DNA of 64,000 nt from Acanthaster planci (GCF_001949145.1 NW_019091412.1:964015-1028014); one strand, 5' to 3'. Shown: positions 10,301-24,000, numbered from the stretch's first letter. Translations and numbers: made by a program. The notes: generated by a model from the letters alone, not told the origin.

Positions 10301-13300
10301 TGCACTTAAGATATTCGATTTAAACTTTTTTGTACTTAAGATATTAAATTAAAAAATGTTGTCCTATTCCTGTCCTTGGCTCCATGAGAAGTGGACTATC
10401 TTCCGCAATTGACGGAGCTGACGAAATGGAAGGAATTGAAGAGCAAACTGCACATTCTCCTCCACCTTCACTGGTACCCCGTCTTCATGCAGTTATATCA
10501 CACAAGCTGCAGCACATTAACCCCATGTTACCAGTTAGTCTGGAGTCAGAAGAAGGTAACATTTGTAAGTATTCTTTTTGGTATTCACTGATAAATATCC
10601 GTTGCAGTATTGCGGACAGAACTTGTAGGAAACAGCATTGTGCACTTGCAGGGCCCAAATTTTACTGCAGCGTCTGGCTTGTGATATGACTGTAGCAAAT
10701 GACTGTAGCCTTGTCAAGGGTAGAATTCAATATGAAATGTGGTCGTGACTTTTAGCCCAAACTGCTGTGTGGAAGTATAATTTTCAAGTCAGAAAACTTT
10801 GAGTCCAATAATATTTATTGTAATGGCATTCGCTACACATTTCTTTTCCAGTTGTGCAAAGCATGATGGGAGAATTGGGTTCTGTAAGGGATCAGCTCAG
10901 ATGTCTCCTGCAGCAGGTTTTGTTTGGGGATTCCCTTTCTGCTGACTACCTCCTCCTCAATCTTGTGTCTTCTGTGTAAGTAGGAAACAGGTGGTTAATT
11001 TATTTGACTTTAAAATAAAATAAGAACCATGTGCCCATAGTGTTTACTCTTTTGAAAATGTGACAAAGTAAAGTTGTAAGACAGCAAACTTGACTACGAA
11101 TTGGACTGATTGGCTAGTATTTCAATGATCACAGTTTGCATATATTCCAATGATCATGGGACAGGTATGCAAGAAGAGATGTGGTTGCTCTTGGGAAGTT
11201 CACTGTGAATCTGATTGGTTGCCAAGAATCTGGATTCAGCCAAATGCTGCAAGGTTTACTCAGCCAACTTGTTACCAAGGTAACCTATCCTTCCATTATT
11301 CTCATACTTCCCTGAAATGTTTGTTTTAATGTCAACGTAGCTTCTTTGTGATGCATGAATGTAACTTGAGGAGTGTTTCATTCTAATCAGAAATATCTGT
11401 TGCTTCCATCCTCACGTATTCCAGCTTAACATTCTGGACATTGTTATCATTTTCTGTCATTTAGTTTCACCTGCTTCCATTGTCCCTTCAAAACATGAAC
11501 AGCCTGCGATTGACTCCTAAGAAGGACTATACTGCCAACAGGTTGAAGAGTGGAGTGTTACAGCTGAGTGATAGAACCCATGTATTGCTTGATGAGACTG
11601 CACTTCAACCTGGCCAACTAGATACAAATGGTAAATATGCCATAAAGGATTTATTAAAGCTTCTTGCATTAGATGGATTATTGAAATGAAGAGACAGGTG
11701 TGCAGTACTTCTCCACTTTGTGACCAAGCAATTAGGTTATTTCCTCTTACTTGACTAATTCATTTATTTGTGTTATGACCTAGGTGTTCACAATCTGGCT
11801 GCTATTGGGAATGCCATTTCTTGGCAGAAGGTGGATTATGATTTTGAGTTCCACAAGACGGAATTCAAGACAAATCTTGTCTTCTTGGTCACATCAGAGG
11901 GCAAGTCATTGCTACCAGTAAGTTGATCCAGATATCTGGTAGTGAGACTTAAGACCTGACACTTCTAAGTAGTTCCTTCTCTGAGGGTTGTGCCTCTGTC
12001 TTGCTTGGGGAGTGTCTTGGTTTTCATCATAAGGTTTCAGGTACATTTGGATCACTCATTTGACTGAGGATTAAAATGATGGCCAGGGATGTTAGAATGG
12101 CAGGTAGGGATGCTTCTCACACAGTAAGAAACAGGCGTCTGTGATAGCAGAGTGGCTCAGGCTGTGAGGTTCACTGTAGTAAGCCTTTTGCAAGTAAAAT
12201 TTCAATAAAATCAGGTGCACTGAGTTATCTGCTTACACATAAACATAACAATTTGAATTCCCCAGACAAAAAGACACTGTTGCTATACCTCGTGATTTGA
12301 GGCAAGCTTTTGCATAGCGACCACCATCCCTGGAATGGACTGGTTCCTATGTACACTTCTTACCCAGTGAAAACAGTGTATGAGTGCAAGGCCTCTCTCA
12401 TAAGCAAAAGCTTGCTCCAAATCACGTGGTATAGCAACAGTGTCTTTAGTATGGAGAAATCAAATTGTTTTGTTCAAATTTAAAGAACTCAGTGTGTCAG
12501 ATTTTATTGAAATTTAAGTGGCCAAAGTCTTATTAGCAAAGATCAATTCTGTGTCTTACTGGTAACTGAAACGAATTGGGTTTATACATTTCCTGAGGGT
12601 GAACCGTTCATTTGATCATTTTCTTTTCAACAGCATGATTGTCAGGTGGTACTTCAACCCAAGACATCATTGAACATTGCTGATGTCCAGAGGGGAATCC
12701 ATCAGTTGATCAGTTCAGGGAGTGTCAACCTCACTCGAATCAGGACTTACCTTGGAATTATTCCATTCATTCAGTACAACCTGACAGAGGAAATGTCCAA
12801 GGTACAAGAACAAACTACATTTGTGACCTTAAATGCAATCCCCTGAAACAGCTATTATCTAGGAAAAAAGTAAAAAAAAGAACAAATAAGAACACAATGT
12901 ACCACAGATTCGATAAACTTTTCCTTGATACATTTTCTACCACAAGCAATTGAAATGTAGTTCCAGCCACTAAAATCTCCAGGAGTCCCAGACCTCTCTT
13001 GAATTTAAAAGATTCCATTTTTAATACCACGTTTGATTTTCAGTAAACACAGTTGCTTTCAAATCATTGATTTTCAGATTGTTGAACAGGACTTTGTGGA
13101 GGCACGGAAGTCTGATCCTAGCCAGATGACACAGGAAGATTTCCACTCTCTCTTGATAGTAGCAAGGTGAGTTGATTCCCTCCCTGGCTGCTATCTCCCA
13201 CCCCTACCCTGCCACCAACTCCCCACCCCTGGTCTGCACCCCGCAACCTTGGGGTAAACAAAGGCTGTAAATATTCCCTAGCAGAGCTTAACTCTAACAG

Positions 13301-13921
13301 TCCTCGATCCTGCAATTTCAATATAATTTTATATACACCCAAGGGGGTTAGGGCTAAGGCTAGGCCTCTGTCATAACCAGTGTCATCAAAGACATAAATG
13401 ACAGAGAGGATATTTACCAGGCAATGGGAACAAAAGGATGACAGTTGTCCTTATTCATTAGAGTCACAGGTTTACGAAGTTTGCCTTGTTTTGCTAGATT
13501 ATTTGGGAAATGGATGATATTGCTTTTGAAGGAAAGGAAACGTGGGGTTTAAGAGGAGAACTTTGTACCGGTTTTGTGGGGGTATGGAAATGTATTGAAA
13601 ACGCATTACCAACAATATTTAGTCATTTTGTTTTAAGCATGTTTTGTGTTTTTCCTTTGTGGGCAGAGGAGTTAGTGAAATAGACAGAACAATTCAGAAT
13701 ATTTGAAATACTTAAGATTATCTTTGTCAGGATGTTGTGCTGTTGTTTTTCTTGATCACTGGATGAAACCACGGTACTCGTTCTTGTTCTTTTCCTGTCA
13801 TTCCAGGTTGCTGAGTGTTTCCATGGGCCACAAATCTCTGACCAGAGATATTTGGGAGAGGACAAAACGAATGGAACAAGAACGTAAGATAAGACTGAAG
13901 AATGCATCCTCTCAACAATGA
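7398..13921 (+). CDS. MCMBP: MCM complex-binding protein (MCMBP), 14 exons, one frameshift
   Basis: Exons: 7398-7455, 8601-8680, 8828-8968, 9068-9211, 9366-9632, 9761-9867, 10389-10564 (the acceptor at 10389 could be 10392), 10852-10977, 11165-11279, 11465-11630, 11784-11917, 12634-12801, 13078-13166, 13807-13921. The product is about 627 residues; human MCMBP has 642. Recognised blocks include the start [102 protein letters not shown] and [19 protein letters not shown] binds MCM3-7 in the nucleus, where it promotes MCM unloading late in S phase and stabilises new MCM subunits. All introns are GT-AG except intron 4, which fits a U12-type AT-AC intron. Exon 8 changes frame within the T run at 10918-10923: six Ts are present and four or seven would keep the frame. 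Because homology continues on both sides, an assembly error is likelier than a dead gene. Confidence 0.93.
8064..8179. repeat. Tandem duplication, 2 x 59 bp, MCMBP intron 1
   Basis: CCCCACTAGTGT starts at 8064 and again at 8123. The two 59-base units differ at only a few positions across the ACGGACTCTCACTCCCGCT core and the following CATCCTTAGCCACACATCCG. This is a recent local duplication with no coding content. Confidence 0.9.
9212..9365 (+). other. Candidate U12-type (minor spliceosome) AT-AC intron in MCMBP
   Basis: After the codon CAA (Gln) at 9209-9211 the sequence is ATATCCTTT, the exact 5' splice site of U12-type AT-AC introns. TTTTTCCTTAATCT, a near-perfect U12 branch motif, occurs at about 9327-9340. 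Ending at the AC of 9364-9365 restores phase 0 into the next exon, whose VKRALE segment lines up with human MCMBP. The nearby AG acceptors at 9351 and 9367 break the frame. The branch-to-acceptor distance (about 28 bases) is long for this class. AC at 9374 or AG at 9377 would also keep the frame. Confidence 0.6.
12178..12533. repeat. Foldback (long inverted repeat) element in MCMBP intron 11
   Basis: The left arm (12178-12313) and right arm (12402-12533) are inverted copies over about 130 bases. The inner part is strongest: AAGACACTGTTGCTATACC at 12271-12289 pairs with its complement around 12427-12446, and CAAGCTTTTGC pairs with GCAAAAGCTTG. The outer part also matches (AAATTTCAATAAAATC at 12197-12212 against 12501-12514). 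The ~90-base loop has no open frame or tRNA-like boxes that I can see. This is the form of a non-autonomous foldback or MITE element. No target-site duplication was certain. Confidence 0.85.
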
Positions 13922-16900
13922 AGAAGTCGATCAAGAGCCTTTGATGGAAATTAGTAGACTGGTCACCGGGTGACATTTGTCCTGAAAATTTTAACTGAGG
14001 GGTCACTTTTAAAGAAGACATTGTAGAGGAAATGTTGACATACAGACATAAAGTTCTTGATACTTTCCAAATTGTAACCCAGTGCCAGTCTAACTAAACG
14101 AAGATGAATAGAGAGAATGATTTTCAAAAATCAGGCTTAACTATCTTTTTCTCATCCAAAATTTCTCCCCAGTTTGTACCAAACGTCGATAACACCTGCC
14201 TGTACTGATGTCATATTTGAGTTGCCATATCTGGAAAACCAAACCTTTCGAGTTGATTTCAAAATTTTCACTGATGATTTCGTCTTTAACAATTCTGTAC
14301 CACGTGTACCTTTTGACTGGCGTAAAGATGTGTATTCTTCAAATGTCAAGTGTGTAAAATATGGCATCTTTAGTAACATTCCTGGAGTGATTTGCTTGTA
14401 GTAACACAGAGCTATGTTGTGGTAAAGTTCACTTCTATAGTTCATTGCACGTCAAATAAAAAAGTGCATGAACAGCAAGACTTGAAATTTTGTCCTTGTA
14501 AGTTCTTTCCAGAAGTGCTCCGGTGCCCCTGGTGTTTTCATTTGATTTACTTGGTCGCAGATTTACTAAACAAAAACATCTTTGCTACTTTTTTAGCAGT
14601 GTAATAGGGATTTAATATGGTTTTAACTCCCTTGGTGTACAAATCTTTTCGGAGGCCAAAGAGATAAAACTTTTACCTGGAGGGGTATTTTATCGCCCAT
14701 GTTTTTGAGCCTTAGACCAACATCAAAAAGATCGGTCCACGAGACCCCGGGCGCAGCGAGACGGACTGGTACACCATACCGGATTAAAGGCTCGTGAGAC
14801 GGCCTGTAATTGGCCTGATTCGCCGCTAATCAGATCACTCTCCCGTGCGTGAAAGACACGAAATCAAATCAAGCGTGGACGAACAACTGGCGATTACCAC
14901 TAACACCTTCATTTTCTCCATGATCGCTTCCAGAGCGTGGCGGGGCACTCCTCTGAAGGGGAATCACAACCTCTAATTTCGGTGACGACAGGAGAAAAAG
15001 TGGCCAAAACAGGAGGAAAGTTTGTACAAACAGACCGAAACATTGGGTTGAATTTGTGATTCGGGGTTGAGAGGAAATATTGGGAGCGAGAGGTCTGGAT
15101 TCTGTAGTGGAACTGGGACGCGGCTGATGGCCTTTAAGATGATGAACTTCAGAGATCAGAGAGTTCACAAGGCCGCACAACGCGTCTTTTCATTTTCCGC
15201 TGTAACTAATCCAACTGCAATGAAAAAAAAATCCGAAATTGAGCGACTGTAATTTTAAGGATACTTTCAATCATGCAGGAAGGAAAAGTATAAAACCCTG
15301 TGCAGTTTTATTTCGTCGAACTCTCCCTATCCCGATACAAAGAAATAAATACGACAACCTTGAAAACATCAAGCCTCTCCAATTTAGACATCCATAGGGA
15401 GATATCAGTATGATATAACCTCTAACCAAAATCTAAAAAAGTCAAATACCCTCCCTTCTGGATGGATTGAGACTGTCGTTTCACCCTTTCTACGACCACC
15501 AGAATTTCAGTGACGTAACCGATAATTGGCATGAAGGTAAACGATTCTTAATTTATTCGTTGTTTACACGAGGTGTTCCCGATTCTAGTAATCGATACCT
15601 GGGGCTAATCGTGGGGGCAAGCCCTATCTTGGGAAAATAAATCAAAGGGATCAGGCTGGCGAGATGGATCAAATCATCAAACATGAATTTCAGCCATGGT
15701 TTCTGCACAAAGAAACAAAGCGATAAGGCGGGATCGTGGTTAGACCGCATTCCTTCCTCCATGGTTACATCACAGAGCTAGGAACAACAATAATGGTGTT
15801 CTTTTCGGCGCTGTTGTTAAGATATTCCTGCTGTGCTCTGCGCCCTCAAAGAGAATTTGCATTATTCCTTTGATCACGGTAATTGTCGCTAGTTTATGCT
15901 ATAGTTTCGGCGTGGTTGGTGCAACCAAGCAACTGTTTTGTTTTCTATTCTTCCTTCATTTTCCTGTTGTCATGTTTAAAGTCGTGCCTGCATGGTTGGT
16001 GATAATTAAAAGTATTCGAACGAAGCACGCACACCCATTGGGTGATCTTTCCCACGGAGGGGACAGGACAGCTTATTTGCCTGTGAAACGTGATACAAGT
16101 TATAGGGATCAAATGCCCTATACATGCTATATGGCTCTTCTTGTGAATTATAGTTCAGTATTTCCAGACAGATGTCACAAGCGATGGGTGCAGTAATGTA
16201 GCAGTATAGTTTGCAGTTTATAGCAATTGATGGGTAGGGACATAATCACTTCTCGAAAGCAGTTTAAATGGGCTTTTTACGGATAAAAAACTAGTGCATG
16301 TGTATATCAATCGTTTCCAAGCGAAACTTTATTGTAAATTCTGGTGTTTTTTGTGATATTGTCCAACGCAATTTGTCGAATTTTATACTTCAGTACGCCA
16401 CGCTCGGCCGTCGGCCTGAAAGAGTCTCCCAAGAACCATGGAGGAAGGAGGGGATGACCTACCTCTATGCTTACAGGAAAGAATAAAGTGAATTCCTTCC
16501 TCTACACAAGAAATGACTCACGTTACTCTGAAGCATTTAGCTGCAATTTGTAAGATTAACTGCCATTACGTCATGTATTTCACGCTCGATTGGGCAAAGC
16601 CGGAGTCCCGACCACACCAAAATATCAACTATCCTTACTCGGTGAAAAAATAAAGTAACTTGTAAATTTGCGGCCCCACTGCTCGACCCCCCTGGCGACC
16701 TTTTATTACTCCCTACCCTTCCGCGTCACTGGGTTTGCATTTTCTCCCTTTCTCTAACCCGAGGGCTTGATTTCTATACTGATAGCAGTGATTCCGTGTA
16801 ATAATAGACAAGCCAAAAGATAGCGCGATCGTCGGCCCTTGCACCGGCGGGGTGAGTTGCGTCTTTCTGCCTGCCCGTCTCCGTCGGCCTGCGCGGTGCG

Positions 16901-17130
16901 AGTGAGCTGAGCTGCCCTGAGGCGGCGTTAATTGCGTGAATCCGATAGGCTATTGTTTTTTTTTTCGGGTGCTGCGTGGTAGGTGATGCACTGGCTGACA
17001 CATTCTCCGCCTGACTATCAGAGTGTGGCTCACGCTGGATGCAGACTCAGCGTGAATGACGTAAAAGTGAGACGGGGATTTGGGGGCTGAATACCGGTAT
17101 AGAGCAAAACAGATAGTACCGTCGGAAACT
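13922..17130. other. Intergenic region between MCMBP and the bHLH gene
   Basis: A candidate MCMBP polyadenylation signal AATAAA is at 14455-14460. The stretch 14,700-15,200 and again 16,780-17,050 is richer in CpG than its surroundings and might be promoter sequence; the second lies upstream of the bHLH gene's probable 5' leader exon. No recognisable coding exon was found. The 103-codon minus-strand frame at 14,869-15,180 has no family resemblance. Confidence 0.4.
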
Positions 17131-17442
17131 GCTCAACATCTTCAATGCCGTACTCTACGTTCTCGGTTTAAAAGAAGCTTCTGCTATCTTGAATCTGAAG
17201 CATTTCTTTTCGACTGGAACTAAAACGCCAAAGACGTTACTACAAGAATCACTAACAAAGTCCTTCGTGCGTGAACGATTTGAACATGATGCATTTGTTG
17301 TTCTTCGGCATCTTCGCAAATATCGATAACGCCTGAAGTTTGGAATAACTTCAACACAAGGCTGCCTCTAACTTGACCATTTTGATCAAGCAAGTGTCAC
17401 TCTCGACATCCTGAACAGAACCGGACAGGTTGGTTTGGAACG
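17131..17442 (+). other. Probable non-coding 5' leader exon of the bHLH gene (3' end only defined)
   Basis: A strong donor AACG|GTGAGTAT ends at 17442. The bHLH start codon at 18488 is preceded by a good acceptor (TTTTAGTTTTCAG at about 18465-18477), 10 bases before the ATG. A spliced leader exon ending at 17442 would explain both. The 5' limit given is arbitrary. Confidence 0.3.
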
Positions 17443-18487
17443 GTGAGTATGTTTGAGTTTCTGAATTGGATCACCTTCTTGTTGTCCGCTGTTTTCCAAA
17501 TAGGTTCTGTAAACAATTTCATTAATCATGAGGTTCGTTTCTTTTTATGAATTAGTTCGTCATTTCCTCCTTTTGCGCTTGGGGAAGGCAGGGTAAACAA
17601 AATTGCTTTTATTTGAAAAAAAAACAACCAAAGATTTTGATTTCCTTAACTTGAAAGAACTTGACCATTTGAGCATTACGGTGCCGGTTCTGTCGTAGTA
17701 TGGCAGTTTTGTTCATGTTATGTTGACATGCCACACCAAGTCCGTCATCGGTATGAACGATTAGTTTCAAGGAATTCAATTTCATCTTTGAATCATTGCA
17801 GCGTGATGAGAACACTTAGTGCCGATTGCTTAACTCAGAGCAAATCCACGCGCTTACTTATGAAAATCAAAAATTCGCTGCCGGACAAAAATCAAGTCAA
17901 TTTAATCCACAATTGCCATAACGCCACTACACCGATGAACCGTGGCCATTATTTCGATGTCGGCTTAAGTAATTCCACGACCTCAGGGCCATGATATTAA
18001 TGTAAGAACCCCGAGGCAAATGGACAACTTTCCCCCGTCACTAGAGATAGACTGGCAGGGCAGCCCAGGCAAGTACGTGCGGCGAAATTTCAAGGGTAGT
18101 CACGGTAGTCGCACTAGGGCTTCATCTTCCCTGAGCTGTGCGTCAGAGTTTGATGGCGAAGAAAATGTTGTGGTTACAAACAGGATGGTCGATGTCAGCA
18201 TTATAACGGATCACTCGGGCTTGCACTTGGGGACATATTTGCAATCGCGACGCATTAATTACCGTTGGCTGATTTTTCAAAGGGAATCTCAATTTTGAGT
18301 TAATAAACTTCAAAACCTATTGGTTACACTTAGAAAAATACATTTCTGTACGATGGCCGTGATGTTCACGTGTACGCTCGTTCAGTTCTGTCGACAAAGT
18401 TGAATCTCCGAATTCAGAATATCGGTTAAATACTTCGTTGGTCTTCAAGATTATATCTGTGATTTTTAGTTTTCAGAGCACTCACCG

Positions 18488-19695
18488 ATGGATCACGCAC
18501 AGCGATCATCCCATCAACAAAATTCACTCTCATCACCGTCACCACCTCCAATTGCACCTTCCTCACAACTCGCCACTACAAACTCCACCACTGCGACCCC
18601 ATCCAAGCCGATTCATCACCACCACAACCAACACCACACCAGTCTGCGATCCAAGTCGGAACTGATCAATCTCATTCCCGAGGAGACCGACGAAGAGAAG
18701 CAACGCGAGATAGCGCAGCGCAAGACGGCGAGCGATCGTGAAAGAACCCGCATGCGGGACATGAACGACGCCTTTGAGATGTTGCGGGCGAAGCTGGCCC
18801 ATCGCAAGCAACCAGGCAAGAAGATGTCTAAGATCCAAGCTCTTCGCTTTGCTATCGAGTACATGTCGGACTTGGAGGAGACGTTGACAATGACAACAAG
18901 ATTACCAGGTGCCGGAGGGGCTTACTACCAATGGGCGAGAACCAGAGGCTTTATTTGGGCCAGAGAAAAGGTGAGAATTGTCTTCGACTTGTCATATTCG
19001 GTACAGTCTCATTTCTTCTCCTGCGAGGTTGTTGGTGAAAATAATTCATTCATACATCAGGTACAATTAATGTATGTATATTTGGCAGAAATTCTCAGTA
19101 AAGTTTGACTGTCGCAATCGTATATTCAAACCACGTAACGGTTGGTTTGCCTTCACATCATTTGCTTATCGAATTGTTACTGTAGTCTGTAGCCCAGTCA
19201 ATGAAAAAAATATTCGTTTGTGTGACCGATATAAATTATGGTATTATTTGGCTTATAGCGTGATGCTAGTTAAAGAAGATTTCGTCGTTATCTGATGTCC
19301 ATCACATTCCGAAGTGTTTCGAATTCCCAAGTATTTTTTTCCATCATAATAAATAAATCTAATTTTAGAGTTGATAATTGGCATCTCCAATTCTCTCTCA
19401 ACTTTGTGTGGAAAAATAAATCTGTTCCAGCATTAATAATTTTTTGTCTTTCCCGAACCAGGCTAAATTACCGGAGTACCACAACCTGCAGCAAATCAGT
19501 ACAGACGGCAACGGTAATTGTCTTCCTGTCAGCGATCAGTCTCAGCTCATGTGCCCCGTGCTCAGCGTCGATTCTTACGGTGGGGTCGGGGCTGGTGCTA
19601 CCGCTTCCCCGGTGCTGGGACAGGACATCGGATATCCGTCCAACGGGATGCAGTATCCCATCCCATCTCCAAATGACGTCACGCTACGACCGTAG
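18488..19695 (+). CDS. bHLH transcription factor, two exons, Mesp/mesogenin-like by its basic region
   Basis: Exons 18488-18970 and 19462-19695 join in phase 0 and give 238 residues. Residues 1-60 are rich in Ser, Thr, Pro, His and Gln, with a run of four His at 43-46. The bHLH domain spans about 78-132. Its basic region has the pattern A-S-D-R-E-R-x-R-M-R, with the E-box-contacting Glu85. Helix 1 has NDAFEMLR and helix 2 [13 protein letters not shown]. The ASxRExxRMRD pattern and loop length are nearest to Mesp and mesogenin factors, while NDAF recalls Ptf1a/Fer relatives, so the subfamily is uncertain. The C-terminal exon is Gly/Ser/Pro-rich without a known domain. The protein should act as a nuclear DNA-binding regulator, probably with an E-protein partner. 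A polyadenylation signal AATAAA follows at 20041-20046. No relative lies beside it here. Confidence 0.85.
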
Positions 19696-21066
19696 CTTTA
19701 TCTCTGAAACTGCCATCTTAGTTCTTGTTGTGTACATAGGTAATTACTTCTCAGTATATTTTACATTAATTTCAAATACTATCAGTCTATTCGAGTGTAT
19801 AATTTGGATGACTTTCCTTTAGACTAGTCAAACATTTCGTTTAGCATACTTTTTGGCAAACCTAATGACTCTGTGATAGCTAGTAATAACCTGAGCCATA
19901 AATGTGATCACAGTCGTCTTGCTCTCGAAGTGTAATAACAGGTGTTGCATTGTGGGTAATCTAAACCAAGGCATCCATCTGTTGACTAAAGAATATTTGG
20001 GAGCCAACTTGGAAGCTTCAAACAGAACTGTATATATTGAAATAAATCGATAGTGACTGGATTTTCAGTTAGCAGTGTAAGGGGAACAGTAATGATAGAA
20101 GTTTTCCAATGGTGAAGTGTTTCCCATGAGTGTTTGTATTATAACCAAGTGTTGCTTACCTAATCCCCTCCCTGGGTAGAATGTGATGTTAATATTTGTG
20201 ATGACAGGAAAAAGACTTGCACATAAAGCACAGAAAGCACTTTTGTCCATCGGCTTTTATTTGTATTTCGTTAATTACTTCATTTAAATTCACCCACATA
20301 TTTCAACATGATGGTGGAATATTCATATAGTTTTCTTCTTCCCCTCAAAAAACTCCTACCCGAGTAAAATTTTCGAACTTCATCAAAAGTGAGTTTTGAG
20401 AGTAAAAACAGCACACCTGTCAACTTTAAAAATTTACTGCTCGACCAATACAGCATGTAAATGATTAATGGTGTATACAGACATGTACAGTGTACTTTTA
20501 TTCAGAACTGAAACCATCCCTCTTCTGTACCACACCTCACAACTTCACTTGACAAAAATCCCCTCGGGGGACTACAGTAACTCATCAAGACTTTCATTAT
20601 GTTTCCACTGAACGGACCTTTCAAGCTAAATGTAACTTACATGTACATGTGTTGTGCCTAGTGCGTAACATTCATGTCCATACCTGAGATCCATTAAAAC
20701 GAATCCTAAGGGAATGAGTCACTTTGTATGCTATATGAAGTTATCACTGCAAATAAGGCACAATCACAGCAACTATAAAAAGGGACTTTTGGATTCCATG
20801 AGGAAATCCATCAGTAATTATGATCCATTTATGGTCAGGAAGCAGCTTAAAACATACCCCCAAAGAATAATGCATTGAGACCATTGGCTTCTCTTCTTTG
20901 AATCCCTTGGCAGATCTAATTGAAATCTTACTCCTAATTTTTCTGCTGGAGATTTCCACCCCTGTATTCCGACATGTAACAATTCAGCCACTTGCACATA
21001 AGAGTGCCAATTTGTACTCTCTTCTCGGTTTGTGTTTTCTTGGGAAGTTTAACACAGACATGAGGA
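19696..21066. other. Convergent 3' region between the bHLH gene and UVSSA
   Basis: The bHLH signal AATAAA is at 20041-20046 (+). Minus-strand AATAAA signals for UVSSA are at 20256-20261 and 20497-20502. The two genes therefore end tail-to-tail, with signals about 210 bases apart. Nothing else is recognised. Confidence 0.5.
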
Positions 21067-24000
21067 CTACCGGTAGTTAAAGTTATTTGCGTATTTGTCA
21101 TGATAACGTCGTTGCTCCAGCTTATTCATGGCATTGGCAACCCTTCGAAGAGCACTCCTGAGAAAAGAATGTGACGAGAAAGAGAAACAAGATTCAAGAA
21201 AATACCTGCAAACTTGAGCAAGCAGAATCAAATTCTTTGCAAATACAAATGAAAGTCAATTTGCTCATTTTTAACAACTGTTCGCTAAGACTTGAAGCAA
21301 AAAGAGTACATGATTAAAATTAAATGTGGCCATGAAACTCACGATATCACAACTCTGCTGCTTCGTTCCCAAACTTGCAAATCAATCAGAAATGTCCAAG
21401 TGAATATTACAAAACCACTGTATTCAGAATGTTAGAAATGAGGAATGGTAACTCTAGCTTGAAAGATGCTGACATGACCAAGTAATCTGACTGATTGATG
21501 CCTCCTACTTACTTATTTAGCACCTTCTTTTCCAATCTGTTCATGGCGGTGTTGGACGTTTTGGACAGGTCAGTCAAGTTGGGGTACTTCTTCGCCTTTC
21601 CTTTACCCTTCTTGTCCCCTTTTCCTTTGCCACTTGACGTGGATCCCAAATCAATGCCTAGCCCACCCTCTATGTCTTTTTGGAGCTCTGCATCAGCGAG
21701 GAGAGATTTAGCTGAACGAGAGGAGATGCTTGACATTGTCAGAAGGTACACCAACTGCTCTGGATGTGAACATTCTGAGGATATCTGGAGCCTGTTTCAC
21801 ACAATTGCTCAGCACAGAACATATCTGCTTAGCATAACAGCTTACAAGCCAACATGCTACATGATGAACAATGTGTGCAACTGGTCTCTGTTTTATTAGC
21901 AAATATATATTCTAAGCAAGTTTCTTTGTTATGCAGGTCTCTGGGATTAGGCCTGGGAGTTCCCAACCAGAAATCTTTCTCTCTGCACATGCTCAAACAC
22001 TTACAATATCCCAGAAACATGACAAGAAGAAGCACTTCATAAGAGACTAACACTGCCTAACAGGACTGAAACAAATTCACAGAGAGGATTAAGATCAAGA
22101 GCTTGTCTCATTTCACCTTGTTTTTCTTGCTCCTCTGTCAGCTGAAATTTGGCCTTGTCTTCTGGATTCTGTGGTTTACCTTGCTCATCTCTTGGAATAA
22201 TTTTTCCATGGAAAGGACACTGCAGTCATTTTGATCAGATCAGAAAGTTAAAGAACATAATCTCTAAAACTGACAACGAGAGACTATTTTTCATTTATTT
22301 CCATCCATTTTTAGTTGTGGGGATACAACCAGCAAATGCTGATCATTTTTGCCCTTATTTTACTAAAATTGATGAATAAAATTTTGAATAAATTGCAGTA
22401 GTGGGGTTGGAATTGATTTGAAATAAGCTTGCCAATACAGCTCTCATTTGAAAAGGATCTTAATAATGGACCCACCTTAAACCTGTCCATCCTCTGGCAA
22501 AGCTTCCCAGATGGCAAAGGGGCTCGGCACGTCCATTTTACTGGCTCAAACTTTCCAGTGTAGTTGAAGACACGGGTTGTCAGGCTATCCTTGACCGCCT
22601 AAGGCATCAAGAGGATGAGAAAGTTGAAAAAATCACAGGCAACACTTAACTTGATAAAAATATCAAAAGATTCCTCAAGGTTTCTGCTACACACAACAAT
22701 GAAAAAAAAGCAATTCTAGGGAAGATGGACCGTCTATAATGAGCTTACTATTAGGTCACAAATGTCAATTTGTCTGTTCAAAAAGACTTATCAAGGCTCA
22801 CCTCCATAACTTTGACCTCATCTGGTGCTGATGAACTCCAAACAACCTCAGCAGTATCAGCCCTGAAAGGACGGACAGGTGAATGTACTATCAGAATAGT
22901 AGTGAATAATAAATTGTTTTGTTAGTACTTCCACAAGAAGTACTTGTTTGTCAAACCACAAGATTAGTCTTCTTACAGAAGTGAAGAAGTCCAGAATTGT
23001 TTTGTTCACCCTCATAGGTACTTATAATTACACCCTTGGGTGAAGAAAAGCCATCGTAATTGTCCAAGGACAAGACAACAAGTATCATGTTTTTCTTAGA
23101 GGTGTTTCAAGACACATGGCAATACACCTGTTAGACACAATTACATGTATCATGACTCTCAAAATTTATGAAACAGCTTCATTATTGGATCCTTCCACAG
23201 ACAAAACTGCATAATACTTCTCGTAGTAAATGGTAGTATCCAGTGCACAGGTCAACTGGTGTAGAGCGCTTGTTGTGTTTTATAGTAAACAGTGCTGTAG
23301 CCCAAATAAAGTATGTTGTATTGTGTAGTATTTGGTCTTTCCATCCCAATCAATTACACAGGTGTTTATGGTTGATTTGTAGATATTTGAATATCTCACA
23401 GTACAACTGTTGGTGCTTCTATCTTGTCTGGATTAGTCCAGTGCTCCAAGTCCACACCAAATGGAACATAAGGAGCTTTGGCCAGCAACTCTTGACGCTG
23501 ACGCTTCTCGGCTGTCACTTCCTTGTCATCTGATTTCCTCTTCCTGTCACTTGAAATGAGTGTCCTGAAAATGATCATGATCAGAGTTGCGGTCATTTCA
23601 GTGACTAAAAGCGATCACCGAAACATGGGCATCACTAAAAACTATTAATAAGTTTTTCTTCATTTTTTTCCCTTCCCTTTGTCGTTTTTGACAGTTCTGT
23701 TGATAAGGTTGTTAATTATTTTGGTTATTTACTCAAGTGACATATTCTCTAGATCTGTCTGAACTCTTAAAGGATTGAAGGAATTAAAGCTGAGAAAGAA
23801 AAAAGAGCATTCATAAAGACGTTTAAGGTTTCTGTTAAGAATCTGTGGGCACTGTATACTTCAGGTCAATATGCTGATCCCTGATAGCTCGTAGTCTTTC
23901 CTTCATGGCTTGGAGGGTACCAGCCTGAGACGCTGGATCATCTATTGTATGTTGGGCCTCACGTAGTGGGTGCCAGGACTCCAGATCTTTACTCTTAGCA

